From CAITJF01 sp032654645 (GTDB lineage: Bacteria > Pseudomonadota > Gammaproteobacteria > Burkholderiales > Gallionellaceae), in the NCBI GenBank assembly GCA_032654645.1, contig JAULAW010000015.1:496001-560000 (forward strand): a DNA stretch of 64,000 bases, in the 5' to 3' direction. The position numbers and the translations under genes are program-made. Shown piece by piece: positions 40,401-49,304 of the stretch. Each line of letters opens with the position of its first letter. Within the stretch, counting starts at the first letter, position 1. The notes below the pieces were generated by a model. The model worked only from the letters and a program-made list of their open reading frames with translations, was not told where the DNA came from and ran no database searches.

Positions 40401-41472
40401 AATCAGCTACAGCTACGACGCCAACGGCAACACCACCAACCAGACAGATTCCTCGAACTCGAACAACACAAGAAACTACGTCTACGACACCGACAACCGG
40501 CTGACCGAGGCGAGGGACGCGAACAACACCCTCATCGCCGCCTACAGCTACGACCCGTTCGGGCGCAGGCTCAGCAAGGACACCGGCACCAGCAAGACCT
40601 ATTACCTCTACAGCGCCGAAGGGCTGATCGCGGAAGCCGATGCGGCGGGGCAGATCACGAAGAGCTACGGCTACGCCCCCGGCAGCGCGTTCACCACCAA
40701 CCCGCTGTGGATGCGAACCGCCAGCCAGGCAGGCTCGCCCGTTTACTACACCTACCAGAACGACCACCTGGGCACGCCGATGAAGCTCTTGAACCAGAGC
40801 GGCGTGGCGGTGTGGAGTGCGGCTTACGATGCGTTTGGAAAAGCCACCGTTGATCCGGCATCGACCGTCACCAACAACCTGAGATTCCCCGGACAGTACG
40901 AAGACCGGGAGACGGGGCTGCATTACAACTGGAACAGGTACTACGATCCGGGGACAGATCGCTATATCACGTTTGACCCAATCGGCTTGGCGGGAGGCAT
41001 CAACGGGTATACCTATGTCAATGGGAATCCGACCAACTTGATCGATCCGTCAGGGGAGATCGGTCTTGTTGGAGCAGGAATCGGTGCGTCAATAGAAATA
41101 GGTATGCAAGTTTTACATAATTATCGACATGGTTGCGACATGCTCAATTGGAGGAATTACGATTTATTGAACATCGGTGCTGCTGCGCTAGTTGGTGCTG
41201 TGGGCCCGGGTTTCCTTACTGGAGCTAAAGGGCTATATCCGACATGGGTACCATTTGTTGGGAAATCACGCGGTGCAGGTGGTGCAATTAGAGAGTTGGA
41301 AAAACAATATGAGCGGGCAACAGCATCAAGCCTTCGCAAGACCCTTGATCAGCGTATAGCAAAAAATTATGACGATATTACTCGTGATGTTCTTACTCAA
41401 GGCATATATCAAGAAGGAAAAATCATTGCTAAGGCATTGAATGGGAATGACGGTTGCTCATGTCAAAAATAA
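37408..41472 (+). CDS. Second full-length Sec-exported Rhs/YD-repeat protein, unassigned tip
   Basis: A 1354-residue Rhs protein whose ATG overlaps the stop of the PKD giant. A signal peptide (SLLLASAPLSAQ) precedes YD repeats nearly identical in DNA to those of the 21048 gene (offset 16,324 bp), then the core with DPIGL and DPSGE (41044). The 138-residue tip (41056-41469) starts with a Gly/Ala-rich hydrophobic stretch (LVGAGIGASIEIG, AAALVGAVGPGFLTG), continues with a basic helical part (IRELEKQYERATASSLRKTLDQRIAK) and ends in CSCQK. I cannot assign an activity; the hydrophobic part could be a translocation or membrane-insertion segment. A 52-residue membrane protein follows 19 bp later. Confidence 0.85.
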   Translation: MMGINRSGSKMRAPRLAAALFSLLLASAPLSAQTVAAPAQAGPLPVTYRSPAPDLSVKVRGGDIVIHRGYHDGAWYPNLDWMPLGFTYDSLDNSVKTVTRGRAEYGKAAPGVYRDAHANLVRQTAGGFRWNDPGGNWIEYNPAGEIKSYGNRNGAVATFLYAGGGVAGAPGAPAGEGRIAGILDRSGAQALWFDYDAGGQLARIRDASGRKVEYRATPAPGGGTLGVLDADGNTWSYAVAGQGAAITVTDPEARATARTWHSNGAPSGITYPDGGKTAIVQDYDAAKNIYYTRETGAGGKVTETWSGLKQDRGRGEYLRKDVNGVTAARQSLDAATRTTTHTDARGLDTAVRRDQWGNITQVVHPDGSVASSQYAPATRDLTRYADENGTVTQHAYDARGNLTQTVEALGLPEQRTTGYTVDAGGQRASMTRKGDAGTPDAVTRYEYDTSGNVTAATDPEGGITRHTWDIMGNALARTDPGGQLWARTYDNGGRLLSLTDPLNRTTRIAYDKTGLPVTLTDAAGNTGALGYDAAGRLLSVTGPHGGQTRYAYDAAGNPARLTDAANHTRQQEYDPDGRLIKQTDGNNNLTQFVYGDVASGLNGLLAKIIYPTLSRDLQYDRRDRIVGSTDSSAGAALALDASPAQTTRNTYDRAGNLTAVTGPANRTTATSHDGLGQITRTTDPEGNITRYGYDPRGNLVTATDAKGNTHRYEYDRLDRMVKEIRPLGQTTAYAYDPNGNLIQATDARGQIKRYTVDAAGRRTREDHYPDAAALAANNAAKTITYTWNTLDRLTGYSDGTTSATYTYDAKQLRQVGEIVNYGAFTLATGATYNALGQKASLTYPDGATYSYTYDSNNQLSAVDLPAGSGNITFNSYTWTAPAQITMPGGTARNLQYDGLLRLKDLAVKDPGQSRVMGYQYGYDLAGNIIAKATEAGSTGYGYDALDRLTGAAHTGQTGTPQADESYTYDPIANRITDTRTAAAAWTYDANNQLVTAGTISYSYDANGNTTNQTDSSNSNNTRNYVYDTDNRLTEARDANNTLIAAYSYDPFGRRLSKDTGTSKTYYLYSAEGLIAEADAAGQITKSYGYAPGSAFTTNPLWMRTASQAGSPVYYTYQNDHLGTPMKLLNQSGVAVWSAAYDAFGKATVDPASTVTNNLRFPGQYEDRETGLHYNWNRYYDPGTDRYITFDPIGLAGGINGYTYVNGNPTNLIDPSGEIGLVGAGIGASIEIGMQVLHNYRHGCDMLNWRNYDLLNIGAAALVGAVGPGFLTGAKGLYPTWVPFVGKSRGAGGAIRELEKQYERATASSLRKTLDQRIAKNYDDITRDVLTQGIYQEGKIIAKALNGNDGCSCQK

Positions 41473-41491
41473 CTAAGTGGAAAATATAGAA

Positions 41492-41650
41492 ATGGCCAAA
41501 GGTACTATTTATCTAGTAGGTATTTTTGCACTAGGACTTGCTCAGGATTGGTTGAGGCATGCAGTTGGGGACTTGGTGTTTTTACCAATTATTTTGGGGT
41601 ATTTATTAATGCTCGTTGTCATGGCTGAGAAATTTGGAAAGCGAGATTAA
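41492..41650 (+). CDS. Small membrane protein, putative immunity protein
   Basis: A 52-residue open frame just downstream of the Rhs gene: MAKGTIYLVGIFALGLAQ, a short loop, then VFLPIILGYLLMLVVMAEKF and a basic KRD end. Two predicted membrane helices. There is no strong Shine-Dalgarno (GGAAAATATAGAA precedes). Position and composition match the other tip-associated membrane proteins. Function is inferred from context only. Confidence 0.5.
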   Translation: MAKGTIYLVGIFALGLAQDWLRHAVGDLVFLPIILGYLLMLVVMAEKFGKRD

Positions 41651-41690
41651 AGATTAAGGTCGAGATAAATGGCGGATCAATAGGATCGAT

Positions 41691-41768
41691 AGGGTCGGAC
41701 TCGATTGATTCGCAGAGAATTAAAGGGCTCGAATTAGTTTTACCAAATGAAATCGAAGAACTGAAAAA
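41691..41768 (+). repeat. Class B upstream segment of orphan Rhs module (copy 1)
   Basis: AGGGTCGGACTCGATTGATT through TTAGTTTTACCAAATGAA is nearly identical to 45451-45531. The 17-mer TAGTTTTACCAAATG(A/G)A also occurs near 55183. The GGGTCGGACTCG...AATTA style resembles REP-type repeats, but this is a weak judgement. Confidence 0.85.
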
Positions 41769-44700
41769 ATGACACAAGCAACGACACACAACACGAACAC
41801 ATCACGGCGCGCCCATCCCGCCGTCGTTCGTGCTGCGTTGCGTTCGCACAAACGCCTCGGCGCGCGCGGGCTCGGCACCGCCGTCAGGCGCGACCAGTGG
41901 GGCAACATCACCCAAGTGGTGCACCCCGACGGCAGCGTCGCCAGCAGCCAGTACGCGCCCGCCACCCGCGACCTCACCCGCTACGCGGACGAAAACGGCA
42001 CCGTCACCCAGCACACCTACGACGCCCGCGGCAACCTCGCCCAAACCGTCGAAGCGTTCGGCCTGCCCGAACAGCGCACCACCGGATACACCGTCGACGC
42101 CGGCGGCCAGCGCGCCAGCATGACCCGCAAAGGCGACGCCGGCACCCCCGACGCCGTCACCCGGTACGAATACGACACTAGCGGCAACGTCACCGCCGTC
42201 ACCGACCCGGAAGGCGGCATCACCCGCCACACCCGGGACATCATGGGCAACGCGCTGGCCCGGACCGACCCCGGCGGCCAACTCTGGGCGCGCACCTACG
42301 ACAACGGCGGCCGCCTCCTGAGCCTCACCGACCCGCTGAACCGCACCACCCGCATCGCCTACGACAAAACCGGCCTGCCCGTCACGCTCACCGACGCGGC
42401 GGGCAACACCGGCGCCCTGGGCTACGACGCGGCGGGCAGGCTGCTCAGCATCACCGGCCCCCACGGCGGCCAGACCCGCTACGCCTACGACGCGGCGGGC
42501 GACCCGGCCAGGCTGACCGACGCGGCGAACCACACCCGGCAGCAGGAATACGACCCCGACGGCAGACTGATCAAACAGACCGACGGCAACAACAACGCCA
42601 CCCGATACATCTACGGCGACCCGGCCTCCGGCCCCAACGGCCTGCTGGCCAAAATCATCTACCCGACCCTGAGCCGGGACCTGCAATACGACCGGCGCGA
42701 CCGCATCGTCGGGACTGCGGATAGCTCCGCGGGCGCAGCCCTGGCCCTCGACGCCAGCCCCGCCCAGACCACCCAAAACACCTACGACCGGGCGGGCAAC
42801 CTCACCGCCGTCACCGGCCCCGCCAACCGCACCACCGCCACGAGCTACGACGGATTGGGGCAGGTCACCCGGACCACCGACCCGGAAGGCAACATCACCC
42901 GATACGGCTACGACCCGCGCGGCAACCTCGTCACCGCCACCGACGCGAAGGGCAACACCCACCGCTACGAATACGACCGGCTCGACCGCATGGTCAAAGA
43001 GATCCGCCCGCTGGGCCAGACCACCGCCTACGCCTACGACCCCAACGGCAACCTGATACAAGCCACCGACGCCAGGGGGCAGATCAAGCGATACACCGTT
43101 GATGCCGCCGGCCGCCGCACCCGCGAAGACCACTACCCCGATGCCGCCGCCCTCGCGGCCAACAACGCCGCCAAGACCATCGCCTACACCTGGAACACCC
43201 TCGACCGCCTCACCGGCTATAGCGACGGAACCACCACCGCCACCTACACCTACGACGCCAAGCAACTCAGGCAGACAGGCGAGAGCGTCAACTACGGCGC
43301 GTTCACCCTCGCCACCGGCGCCACCTACAACGCACTCGGCCAGACGGCCTCCCTCACCTATCCGGACGGCGCAACGTACACCTACACCTACGACAGCAAC
43401 AACCAGCTCTCGGCGGTCGACCTGCCGGCCGGTTCCGGCAACATCACCTTCAACAGCTACACCTGGACCGCCCCCGCCCAGATCACGATGCCCGGCGGCA
43501 CCGCCCGCAACCTGCAATACGACGGCCTGCTGAGGCTAAAAGACCTCGCCGTCAAAGACCCCGGCCAGAGCCGGGTGATGGGCTACCAATACGGCTACGA
43601 CCTGGCCGGCAACATCGTCGCCAAAGCGACGGAAGCGGGCACGACGAACTACGGCTACGACGCGCTGGACCGGCTGACCGGGGCGGCCTACACAGGCCAA
43701 ACCACAGCGCAAGCCGATGAAAGCTACACCTACGACCCGGTCGCCAACCGGATCACCGACACCAAGACCGCTGCGGCGGCCTGGGCCTATGACGCAAACA
43801 ACCAGCTCGTCACTGCAGGCACGATCAGCTACACCTTTGATGCCAACGGCAACACCACCAGCCAGACCGATTCCTCGAACTCGAACAACACAAGAAATTA
43901 CGTTTACGACACCGACAACCGCCTCGTCGAAGTGAGGGACGCGAACAACACCCCCATCGCCGCCTACAGCTACGACCCGTTCGGCAGACGCCTGTCCAAA
44001 GACACCGGCAGCAGCAAGACCTATTACTTCTACAGCGCGGAAGGGCTGATCGCGGAAGCGGATGCGGCGGGGCAGATCACCCGGAGCTACGGCTATGCGC
44101 CGGGCAGCACCTTCAGCACCAACCCGCTGTGGATGCGAACCGCCAGCCAGGCAGGCTCGCCCGTTTACTACACCTACCAGAACGACCACCTGGGCACGCC
44201 GATGAAGCTTCTCAATCAGAGCGGGGTGGTGGTGTGGAGTGCGACCTACGACGGGTTTGGGAAGGCGACGGTTGATCCGTCATCAACGGTGAAGAACAAC
44301 CTCCGATATCCGGGGCAGTATGAAGATGCGGAGACGGGGATGCATTACAACTACTTCAGGGATTACGATCCGGCGACCGGAAGATATATCGAGAGCGATC
44401 CGATTGGGTTGGCGGGCGGCATTAATACGTACACCTATGTGGGTGGTTCACCTACGAAAAAATCCGATCCGTCTGGACTCGACACATTCAAGTGCACGAA
44501 GCCATTGCATGGCTTGGGGCCAGATTGGGGGCCACGTCTTTATCCTGAAAGCAAGTGGAACCCTCTCACGGCGTATCACCAATTTTTATGTTTTAACGAT
44601 GGCAAATATCGCCCGGAGTGCGGGGGCATGGACAGAAATGGGGGGATATTCTGGAGCGATGGCAAGCCGAGTGAGGACTCTTGGCCAACGAAGCCTGAGG

Positions 44701-44879
44701 AAGGGCGGTGTGAGAAGGTCGATGATCGTAAATGTGTCGATCACTGCGTACTCCGTCGCATCCGCGATAAGAAGCGCCCTGGCTATGGCATTGGGCCACA
44801 GCGCGACCCCGGAGATTGCCAAGAATGGGCTGACGATGTGGTCAAGCAGTGTCAGCAGGAATGCAAGGGTAAGAAATGA
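41769..44879 (+). CDS. Orphan Rhs module with Cys-rich 'DCQEWADD' tip
   Basis: A 1036-residue 5'-truncated Rhs module: the shared leader (RRAHPAVVRAALRSHKRLGA) joins Rhs sequence at RGLGTAVRRDQWGN, about one quarter to one third into the full-length protein. No signal peptide and no clear Shine-Dalgarno precede it. Core and DPSGL boundary (44466) are intact. The 132-residue tip (44481-44876) has eight or more cysteines and the motif YGIGPQRDPGDCQEWADD...CQQEC, shared with the tip at 52087-52455 (YGIGP..DCQEYADD...C). I do not know the activity. The stop overlaps the ATG of the next gene (ATGA). Confidence 0.82.
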   Translation: MTQATTHNTNTSRRAHPAVVRAALRSHKRLGARGLGTAVRRDQWGNITQVVHPDGSVASSQYAPATRDLTRYADENGTVTQHTYDARGNLAQTVEAFGLPEQRTTGYTVDAGGQRASMTRKGDAGTPDAVTRYEYDTSGNVTAVTDPEGGITRHTRDIMGNALARTDPGGQLWARTYDNGGRLLSLTDPLNRTTRIAYDKTGLPVTLTDAAGNTGALGYDAAGRLLSITGPHGGQTRYAYDAAGDPARLTDAANHTRQQEYDPDGRLIKQTDGNNNATRYIYGDPASGPNGLLAKIIYPTLSRDLQYDRRDRIVGTADSSAGAALALDASPAQTTQNTYDRAGNLTAVTGPANRTTATSYDGLGQVTRTTDPEGNITRYGYDPRGNLVTATDAKGNTHRYEYDRLDRMVKEIRPLGQTTAYAYDPNGNLIQATDARGQIKRYTVDAAGRRTREDHYPDAAALAANNAAKTIAYTWNTLDRLTGYSDGTTTATYTYDAKQLRQTGESVNYGAFTLATGATYNALGQTASLTYPDGATYTYTYDSNNQLSAVDLPAGSGNITFNSYTWTAPAQITMPGGTARNLQYDGLLRLKDLAVKDPGQSRVMGYQYGYDLAGNIVAKATEAGTTNYGYDALDRLTGAAYTGQTTAQADESYTYDPVANRITDTKTAAAAWAYDANNQLVTAGTISYTFDANGNTTSQTDSSNSNNTRNYVYDTDNRLVEVRDANNTPIAAYSYDPFGRRLSKDTGSSKTYYFYSAEGLIAEADAAGQITRSYGYAPGSTFSTNPLWMRTASQAGSPVYYTYQNDHLGTPMKLLNQSGVVVWSATYDGFGKATVDPSSTVKNNLRYPGQYEDAETGMHYNYFRDYDPATGRYIESDPIGLAGGINTYTYVGGSPTKKSDPSGLDTFKCTKPLHGLGPDWGPRLYPESKWNPLTAYHQFLCFNDGKYRPECGGMDRNGGIFWSDGKPSEDSWPTKPEEGRCEKVDDRKCVDHCVLRRIRDKKRPGYGIGPQRDPGDCQEWADDVVKQCQQECKGKK

Positions 44880-45280
44880 ATTGCCGACTGACATTGGCGG
44901 CGAAAGTAGGCTGGTTATTGCTTGCCACAGGTGTATTTCTTTTTTCGCTTTGGATCTACGACGGCACATCTGCGACGCAGGACGCCGAATTGATTCTTGC
45001 GTATGGAATGCTGACACTCTCATTTCCTGCAAGTCAGGTCGTTTTGCTCATCTTGGGTGCAATAGGATATTTGGCAGAGACGTGGGGAGGAAGCTTCTCG
45101 ATTCCAATGAACTACCTGACGCTGGTGCTGGAATGGCTGGTTTTCCTAGGTGCGGGCTATATGCAATGGTTCGTGCTGTTGCCGTGGCTGTGGCGCAAGT
45201 GGAAGATGAGGCAAATTAAAACCAAAAATACCGGAGACGAATTAAATCCAGCACCGCAAAAGACAACAAACGAAGAATGA
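44876..45280 (+). CDS. Membrane immunity candidate for the Cys-rich tip (copy 1)
   Basis: A 134-residue protein with three to four predicted membrane helices (VGWLLLATGVFLFSLWIY; FPASQVVLLILGAIGYLA; LTLVLEWLVFLGAGYMQWFVLLPWLW) and a charged C-terminal tail. The segment GYMQWFVLLPWLWRKW is matched by GYLQWFVFVPRIVQRW in the protein at 52458, which follows the related tip. Matching toxin pairs with matching neighbours supports a cognate immunity role. Confidence 0.68.
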   Translation: MNCRLTLAAKVGWLLLATGVFLFSLWIYDGTSATQDAELILAYGMLTLSFPASQVVLLILGAIGYLAETWGGSFSIPMNYLTLVLEWLVFLGAGYMQWFVLLPWLWRKWKMRQIKTKNTGDELNPAPQKTTNEE

Positions 45281-45281
45281 A

Positions 45282-45440
45282 ATGAACGTGAACGAAACCA
45301 CAATACGACGCAGTATCACCCATGCCGCTGCCTCACTCAGCGCATGGAGCCTCGCAGATATCGTTTCGTCGCGTGGAGAGTTGATTTACCCAAATGAAAT
45401 GGCGATGAAATGGGGACGGAGCCTCATGGCACTCGGTTAA
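45282..45440 (+). CDS. Small open frame of uncertain reality
   Basis: A 52-codon frame (MNVNETTIRRSITHAAASLS ... MALG) beginning one base after the preceding stop. No membrane segment and no recognised family. Its last part covers the repeated GAAATGGGGACGGAGCC motif found before class A orphan modules, so it may simply be an eroded junction. Listed for completeness. Confidence 0.2.
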   Translation: MNVNETTIRRSITHAAASLSAWSLADIVSSRGELIYPNEMAMKWGRSLMALG

Positions 45441-45450
45441 AGAGATCAAT

Positions 45451-45531
45451 AGGGTCGGACTCGATTGATTCGCAGAGAATTAAAGGGCTCGAATTAGTTT
45501 TACCAAATGAATACGAAGAACTGAACAACCA
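45451..45531 (+). repeat. Class B upstream segment of orphan Rhs module (copy 2)
   Basis: Near-identical copy of 41691-41768, from AGGGTCGGACTCGATTGATT to just before the orphan ATG. The last 20 bases differ. No Shine-Dalgarno is apparent before the ATG. Confidence 0.85.
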
Positions 45532-48500
45532 ATGACAAACGCAACGACACACAACACGATCACCCCACGGCGCACCCATCCCGCCGTCGTTCGTGCTGCG
45601 TTGCGTTCGCACAAACGCCTCGGCGCGCGCGGGCTCGACACCGCCGTCACCCGCGACCAGTGGGGTAACATCACCCAAGTGGTGCACCCCGACGGCAGCG
45701 GCGCCAGCAGCCAGTACGCGCCCGCCACCCGCGACCTCACCCGGCACGCGGACGAAAACGGCACCGTCACCCAACACACCTACGACGCCCGCGGCAACCT
45801 CGCCCAAACCGTCGAAGCCCTGGGCCTGCCCGAACAGCGCACCACCGGATACACCGTCGACGCGGACGGCCAGCGCCGGAGCATGGCCCGCAAAGGCGAC
45901 GCCGGCACCCCCGACGCCGTCACCCGGTACGAATACGACACCAGCGGCAACGTCACCGCCGCCACCGACCCGGAAGGCGGCATCACCCGCCACACCTGGG
46001 ACATCATGGGCAACGCGCTGACCCGGACCGACCCCGGCGGCCAACTCTGGGCGCGCACCTACGACAACGGCGGCCGCCTCCTGAGCCTCACCGACCCGCT
46101 GAACCGCACCACCCGCATCGCCTACGACAAAACCGGCCTGCCCGTCACGCTCACCGACGCGGCGGGCAACACCGGCACCCTGGGCTACGACGCGGCGGGC
46201 AGGCTGCTCAGCATCACCGGCCCCCACGGCGGCCAGACCCGCTACGCCTACGACGCGGCGGGCAACCCGGCCAGGCTGACCGACGCGGCGAACCACACCC
46301 GGCAGCAGGAATACGACCCCGACGGCAGACTGGTCAAACAGACCGACGGCAACGGCAACGCCACCCGATACATCTACGGCGACCCGGCCTCCGGCCCCAA
46401 CGGCCTGCTGGCCAAAATCATCTACCCGACCCTGAGCCGGGACCTGCAATACGACCGGCGCGACCGCATCGTCGGGAGCACCGATAGCTCCGCGGGCGCA
46501 GCCCTGGCCCTCGACGCCAGCCCCGCCCAGACCACCCAAAACACCTACGACCGGGCGGGCAACCTCACCGCCGTCACCGGCCCCGCCAACCGCACCACCG
46601 CCACGAGCTACGACGGATTGGGGCAGGTCACCCGGACCACCGACCCGGAAGGCAACATCACCCGATACGGCTACGACCCGCGCGGCAACCTCGTCACCGC
46701 CACCGACGCGAAGGGCAACACCCACCGCTACGAATACGACCGGCTCGACCGCATGGTCAAAGAGATCAGGCCGCTGGGCCAGACCACCGCCTACGCCTAC
46801 GACGCAGTGGGCAACCTGATACAAGCCACCGACGCATTAGGCCAGATCAAGCGCTACACCGTTGACGCCGCCGGCCGCCGCACCCGCGAAGACCACTACC
46901 CCGATGCCGCCGCCCTCGCGGCCAACAACGCCGCCAAGACCATCGCCTACACCTGGAACACCCTCGACCGCCTCACCGGCTACGCGGATGGAACCACCAC
47001 CGCCACCTACACCTACGACGCCAAGCAACTCAGGCAGGTAGGGGAGAGCGTCAACTACGGCAGCTTCAGCCTCGCCGTAAGCCAAACCTACAACGCCCTG
47101 GGCCAGACGGCCTCTCTCACCTATCCGGACGGCGCGCAGTACACCTACACCTACGACAGCAACAACCAGCTCTCGGCGGTCGACCTGCCGGCGGGCTTTG
47201 GCAACATCACCTTCAACAGCTACACCTGGACCGTCCCCGCCCAGATCACGATGCCGGGCGGCGCCGCCCGCAACCTGCAATACGACGGCCTGCTGAGGCT
47301 CAAAGACCTCGCCGTCAAAGACCCCGGCCAGAGCCGGGTGATGGGCTACCAATACGGCTACGACCTGGCCGGCAACATCATCGCCAAAGCGACGGAAGCG
47401 GGCACGACGAACTACAGCTACGACGCGCTGGACCGGCTCACCGGCGCGGCCTACACAGGCCAAACGGGAACGCCGCAGGCCGATGAAAGCTACACCTACG
47501 ACCCGATAGCGAACCGGATCACCGACACCAGAACCGCTGCGGCGGCCTGGGCCTATGACGCAAACAGCCGGCTCATCACCGCAGGAACAATCAGCTACAC
47601 CTACGACGCCAACGGCAACACCACCAACCAGACCGACAGCGCCAACCCGGCGAACACCCGCAACTACGTCTACGACACCGACAACCGCCTGACCGAAGTG
47701 AGGGACGCGAACAACACCCCCATCGCGGCGTACAGCTACGACCCGTTCGGCAGAAGACTCAGCAAAGATGTCGGCACACAAAAGACCTACTACCTCTACA
47801 GCGCGGAAGGGCTGATCGCCGAGGCGGATGCGGCGGGTCAGATCACCCGGAGCTACGGCTATGCGCCGGGCAGCGCGTTCAGCACCAACCCGCTGTGGAT
47901 GCGAACCGCCAGCCAGTCAGGCTCGCCCGTTTACTACACCTACCAGAACGACCACCTGGGCACACCGATGAAGCTGCTGAACCAGAGCGGCGTCACCGTG
48001 TGGGGCGCGGCTTACGATGCGTTTGGCAGGGCGGCAGTCGATCCGGCATCAACGGTCACCAACAACCTGAGGTATCCGGGGCAGTACGAGGACCGGGAGA
48101 CGGGGCTGCATTACAACTGGAACAGGTACTACGATCCGGGGACGGGTCGGTATATCACCAGTGATCCTATCGGGTTGCGGGGCGGGATCAATGAGTACGC
48201 CTATGTTGAGGGGAATCCATTAATTTGGGTTGATTCATTGGGCTTAGAACCTGTATCGCCAACAGAAGGTCAGAAAATAGTTGATAAGGCAAAAAAATGG
48301 CAGGGCGTACCCTACTATAAGGATGGCGGCGCCAAGTCAACTAAAGAAAAAGCGGATTGTTCTGGGTCAACATGGAAGATTTATGAGGAAGCAGGTTTCC
48401 CATATGAATATTCAGGCTCTAGGTCGTTACCAGATAATCCGCGCTTCAAGCCTGCTCCGGGAAACAAACCACAACCGGGTGACGTTGGTCAATGGAATGG

Positions 48501-48672
48501 GCACGTTCTAATTTATGATCCGAATGCTGGAGGAAAGAACGACTCATGGTCCGCGCGTAAACCTGGAGTCCCATATGGTCCAGCTGAAACAAAATGGTGG
48601 ACAAACACAATAGGTAGCGTCACATGGTATCGCTACGACAAACCAGATGATTGTTCATGTGGTAAAAAATAG
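45532..48672 (+). CDS. Orphan Rhs module with NlpC/P60-like tip
   Basis: A 1046-residue 5'-truncated module: shared leader (PRRTHPAVVRAALRSHKRLG) joined at RGLDTAVTRDQWGN, the same junction as the 41769 and 49372 modules. There is no signal peptide. The second boundary motif reads DSLGL (48232) instead of DPLGL. The 141-residue tip (48247-48669) is an NlpC/P60-type cysteine peptidase: KWQGVPYYKDGG, then KADCSGSTWKIYEEAG with nucleophile Cys38, and PGDVGQWNGHVLIYDP with His86 (tip numbering). Such domains cut peptide bonds in peptidoglycan. A signal-peptide protein follows immediately. Confidence 0.88.
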   Translation: MTNATTHNTITPRRTHPAVVRAALRSHKRLGARGLDTAVTRDQWGNITQVVHPDGSGASSQYAPATRDLTRHADENGTVTQHTYDARGNLAQTVEALGLPEQRTTGYTVDADGQRRSMARKGDAGTPDAVTRYEYDTSGNVTAATDPEGGITRHTWDIMGNALTRTDPGGQLWARTYDNGGRLLSLTDPLNRTTRIAYDKTGLPVTLTDAAGNTGTLGYDAAGRLLSITGPHGGQTRYAYDAAGNPARLTDAANHTRQQEYDPDGRLVKQTDGNGNATRYIYGDPASGPNGLLAKIIYPTLSRDLQYDRRDRIVGSTDSSAGAALALDASPAQTTQNTYDRAGNLTAVTGPANRTTATSYDGLGQVTRTTDPEGNITRYGYDPRGNLVTATDAKGNTHRYEYDRLDRMVKEIRPLGQTTAYAYDAVGNLIQATDALGQIKRYTVDAAGRRTREDHYPDAAALAANNAAKTIAYTWNTLDRLTGYADGTTTATYTYDAKQLRQVGESVNYGSFSLAVSQTYNALGQTASLTYPDGAQYTYTYDSNNQLSAVDLPAGFGNITFNSYTWTVPAQITMPGGAARNLQYDGLLRLKDLAVKDPGQSRVMGYQYGYDLAGNIIAKATEAGTTNYSYDALDRLTGAAYTGQTGTPQADESYTYDPIANRITDTRTAAAAWAYDANSRLITAGTISYTYDANGNTTNQTDSANPANTRNYVYDTDNRLTEVRDANNTPIAAYSYDPFGRRLSKDVGTQKTYYLYSAEGLIAEADAAGQITRSYGYAPGSAFSTNPLWMRTASQSGSPVYYTYQNDHLGTPMKLLNQSGVTVWGAAYDAFGRAAVDPASTVTNNLRYPGQYEDRETGLHYNWNRYYDPGTGRYITSDPIGLRGGINEYAYVEGNPLIWVDSLGLEPVSPTEGQKIVDKAKKWQGVPYYKDGGAKSTKEKADCSGSTWKIYEEAGFPYEYSGSRSLPDNPRFKPAPGNKPQPGDVGQWNGHVLIYDPNAGGKNDSWSARKPGVPYGPAETKWWTNTIGSVTWYRYDKPDDCSCGKK

Positions 48673-48683
48673 TGGTATATGAA

Positions 48684-49304
48684 ATGAAAAAACTTCTCCA
48701 AGTAATTACCATATTAGGGTGCGTATTCATTAATGATGTACTAGCCGAACCTGCTGATGCGGTTACTGTAGACAAGATCAAAAGTGTTGCTGAAAAGTAT
48801 TGCAGTGCCGATTTCAATGGAGTTCCAGATATACGTTCCAGCCTTACAAAATTTACTGCGAAACGTGAAAACAAAGAACGAATAAGAGATCCAGAATTGA
48901 AGGGTCGGGTTATTGCTTTTGAAGCTGATCCGATCCTGATTGTTGATTCGTATCAAATTCAGGAAATTAGTATTCGTAAAGGCGGCGCAATAGTTGTGGT
49001 TGCTTATGATCGACTGGCAAAAAGTTACGGTGAGGGGCTTCCAGGAAGAAAAATTATTCCAGAGCATGTTAAGCAAGAAATTGTGAAGCTTCACCTAATT
49101 TACGACAAAGGGAATTGGCTAATATTAGACCCACCTCTACCGCGAATCGCGGCGAAGGCGTTAATTCAATATTACGAAAACTTGATTAGTCCGATGGAAA
49201 GTTGGATTCATATGGACGATGTTTCTGACGCTCAAAGGCGAAATTACAACGAGATGCAAGACACGGTGAAAGTATTGAAATCCCTTTTATCCAAAGACAA
49301 ATAG
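48684..49304 (+). CDS. Putative periplasmic immunity protein for the NlpC/P60-like tip
   Basis: A 206-residue protein from the ATG at 48684 (a GTG at 48672 overlapping the Rhs stop is an alternative). The signal peptide MKKLLQVITILGCVFINDVLA indicates periplasmic export. The mature part has no family I recognise. AT-rich compared with the Rhs core. Location and position match an antidote to a peptidoglycan-cutting toxin; this is inference. Confidence 0.62.
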   Translation: MKKLLQVITILGCVFINDVLAEPADAVTVDKIKSVAEKYCSADFNGVPDIRSSLTKFTAKRENKERIRDPELKGRVIAFEADPILIVDSYQIQEISIRKGGAIVVVAYDRLAKSYGEGLPGRKIIPEHVKQEIVKLHLIYDKGNWLILDPPLPRIAAKALIQYYENLISPMESWIHMDDVSDAQRRNYNEMQDTVKVLKSLLSKDK

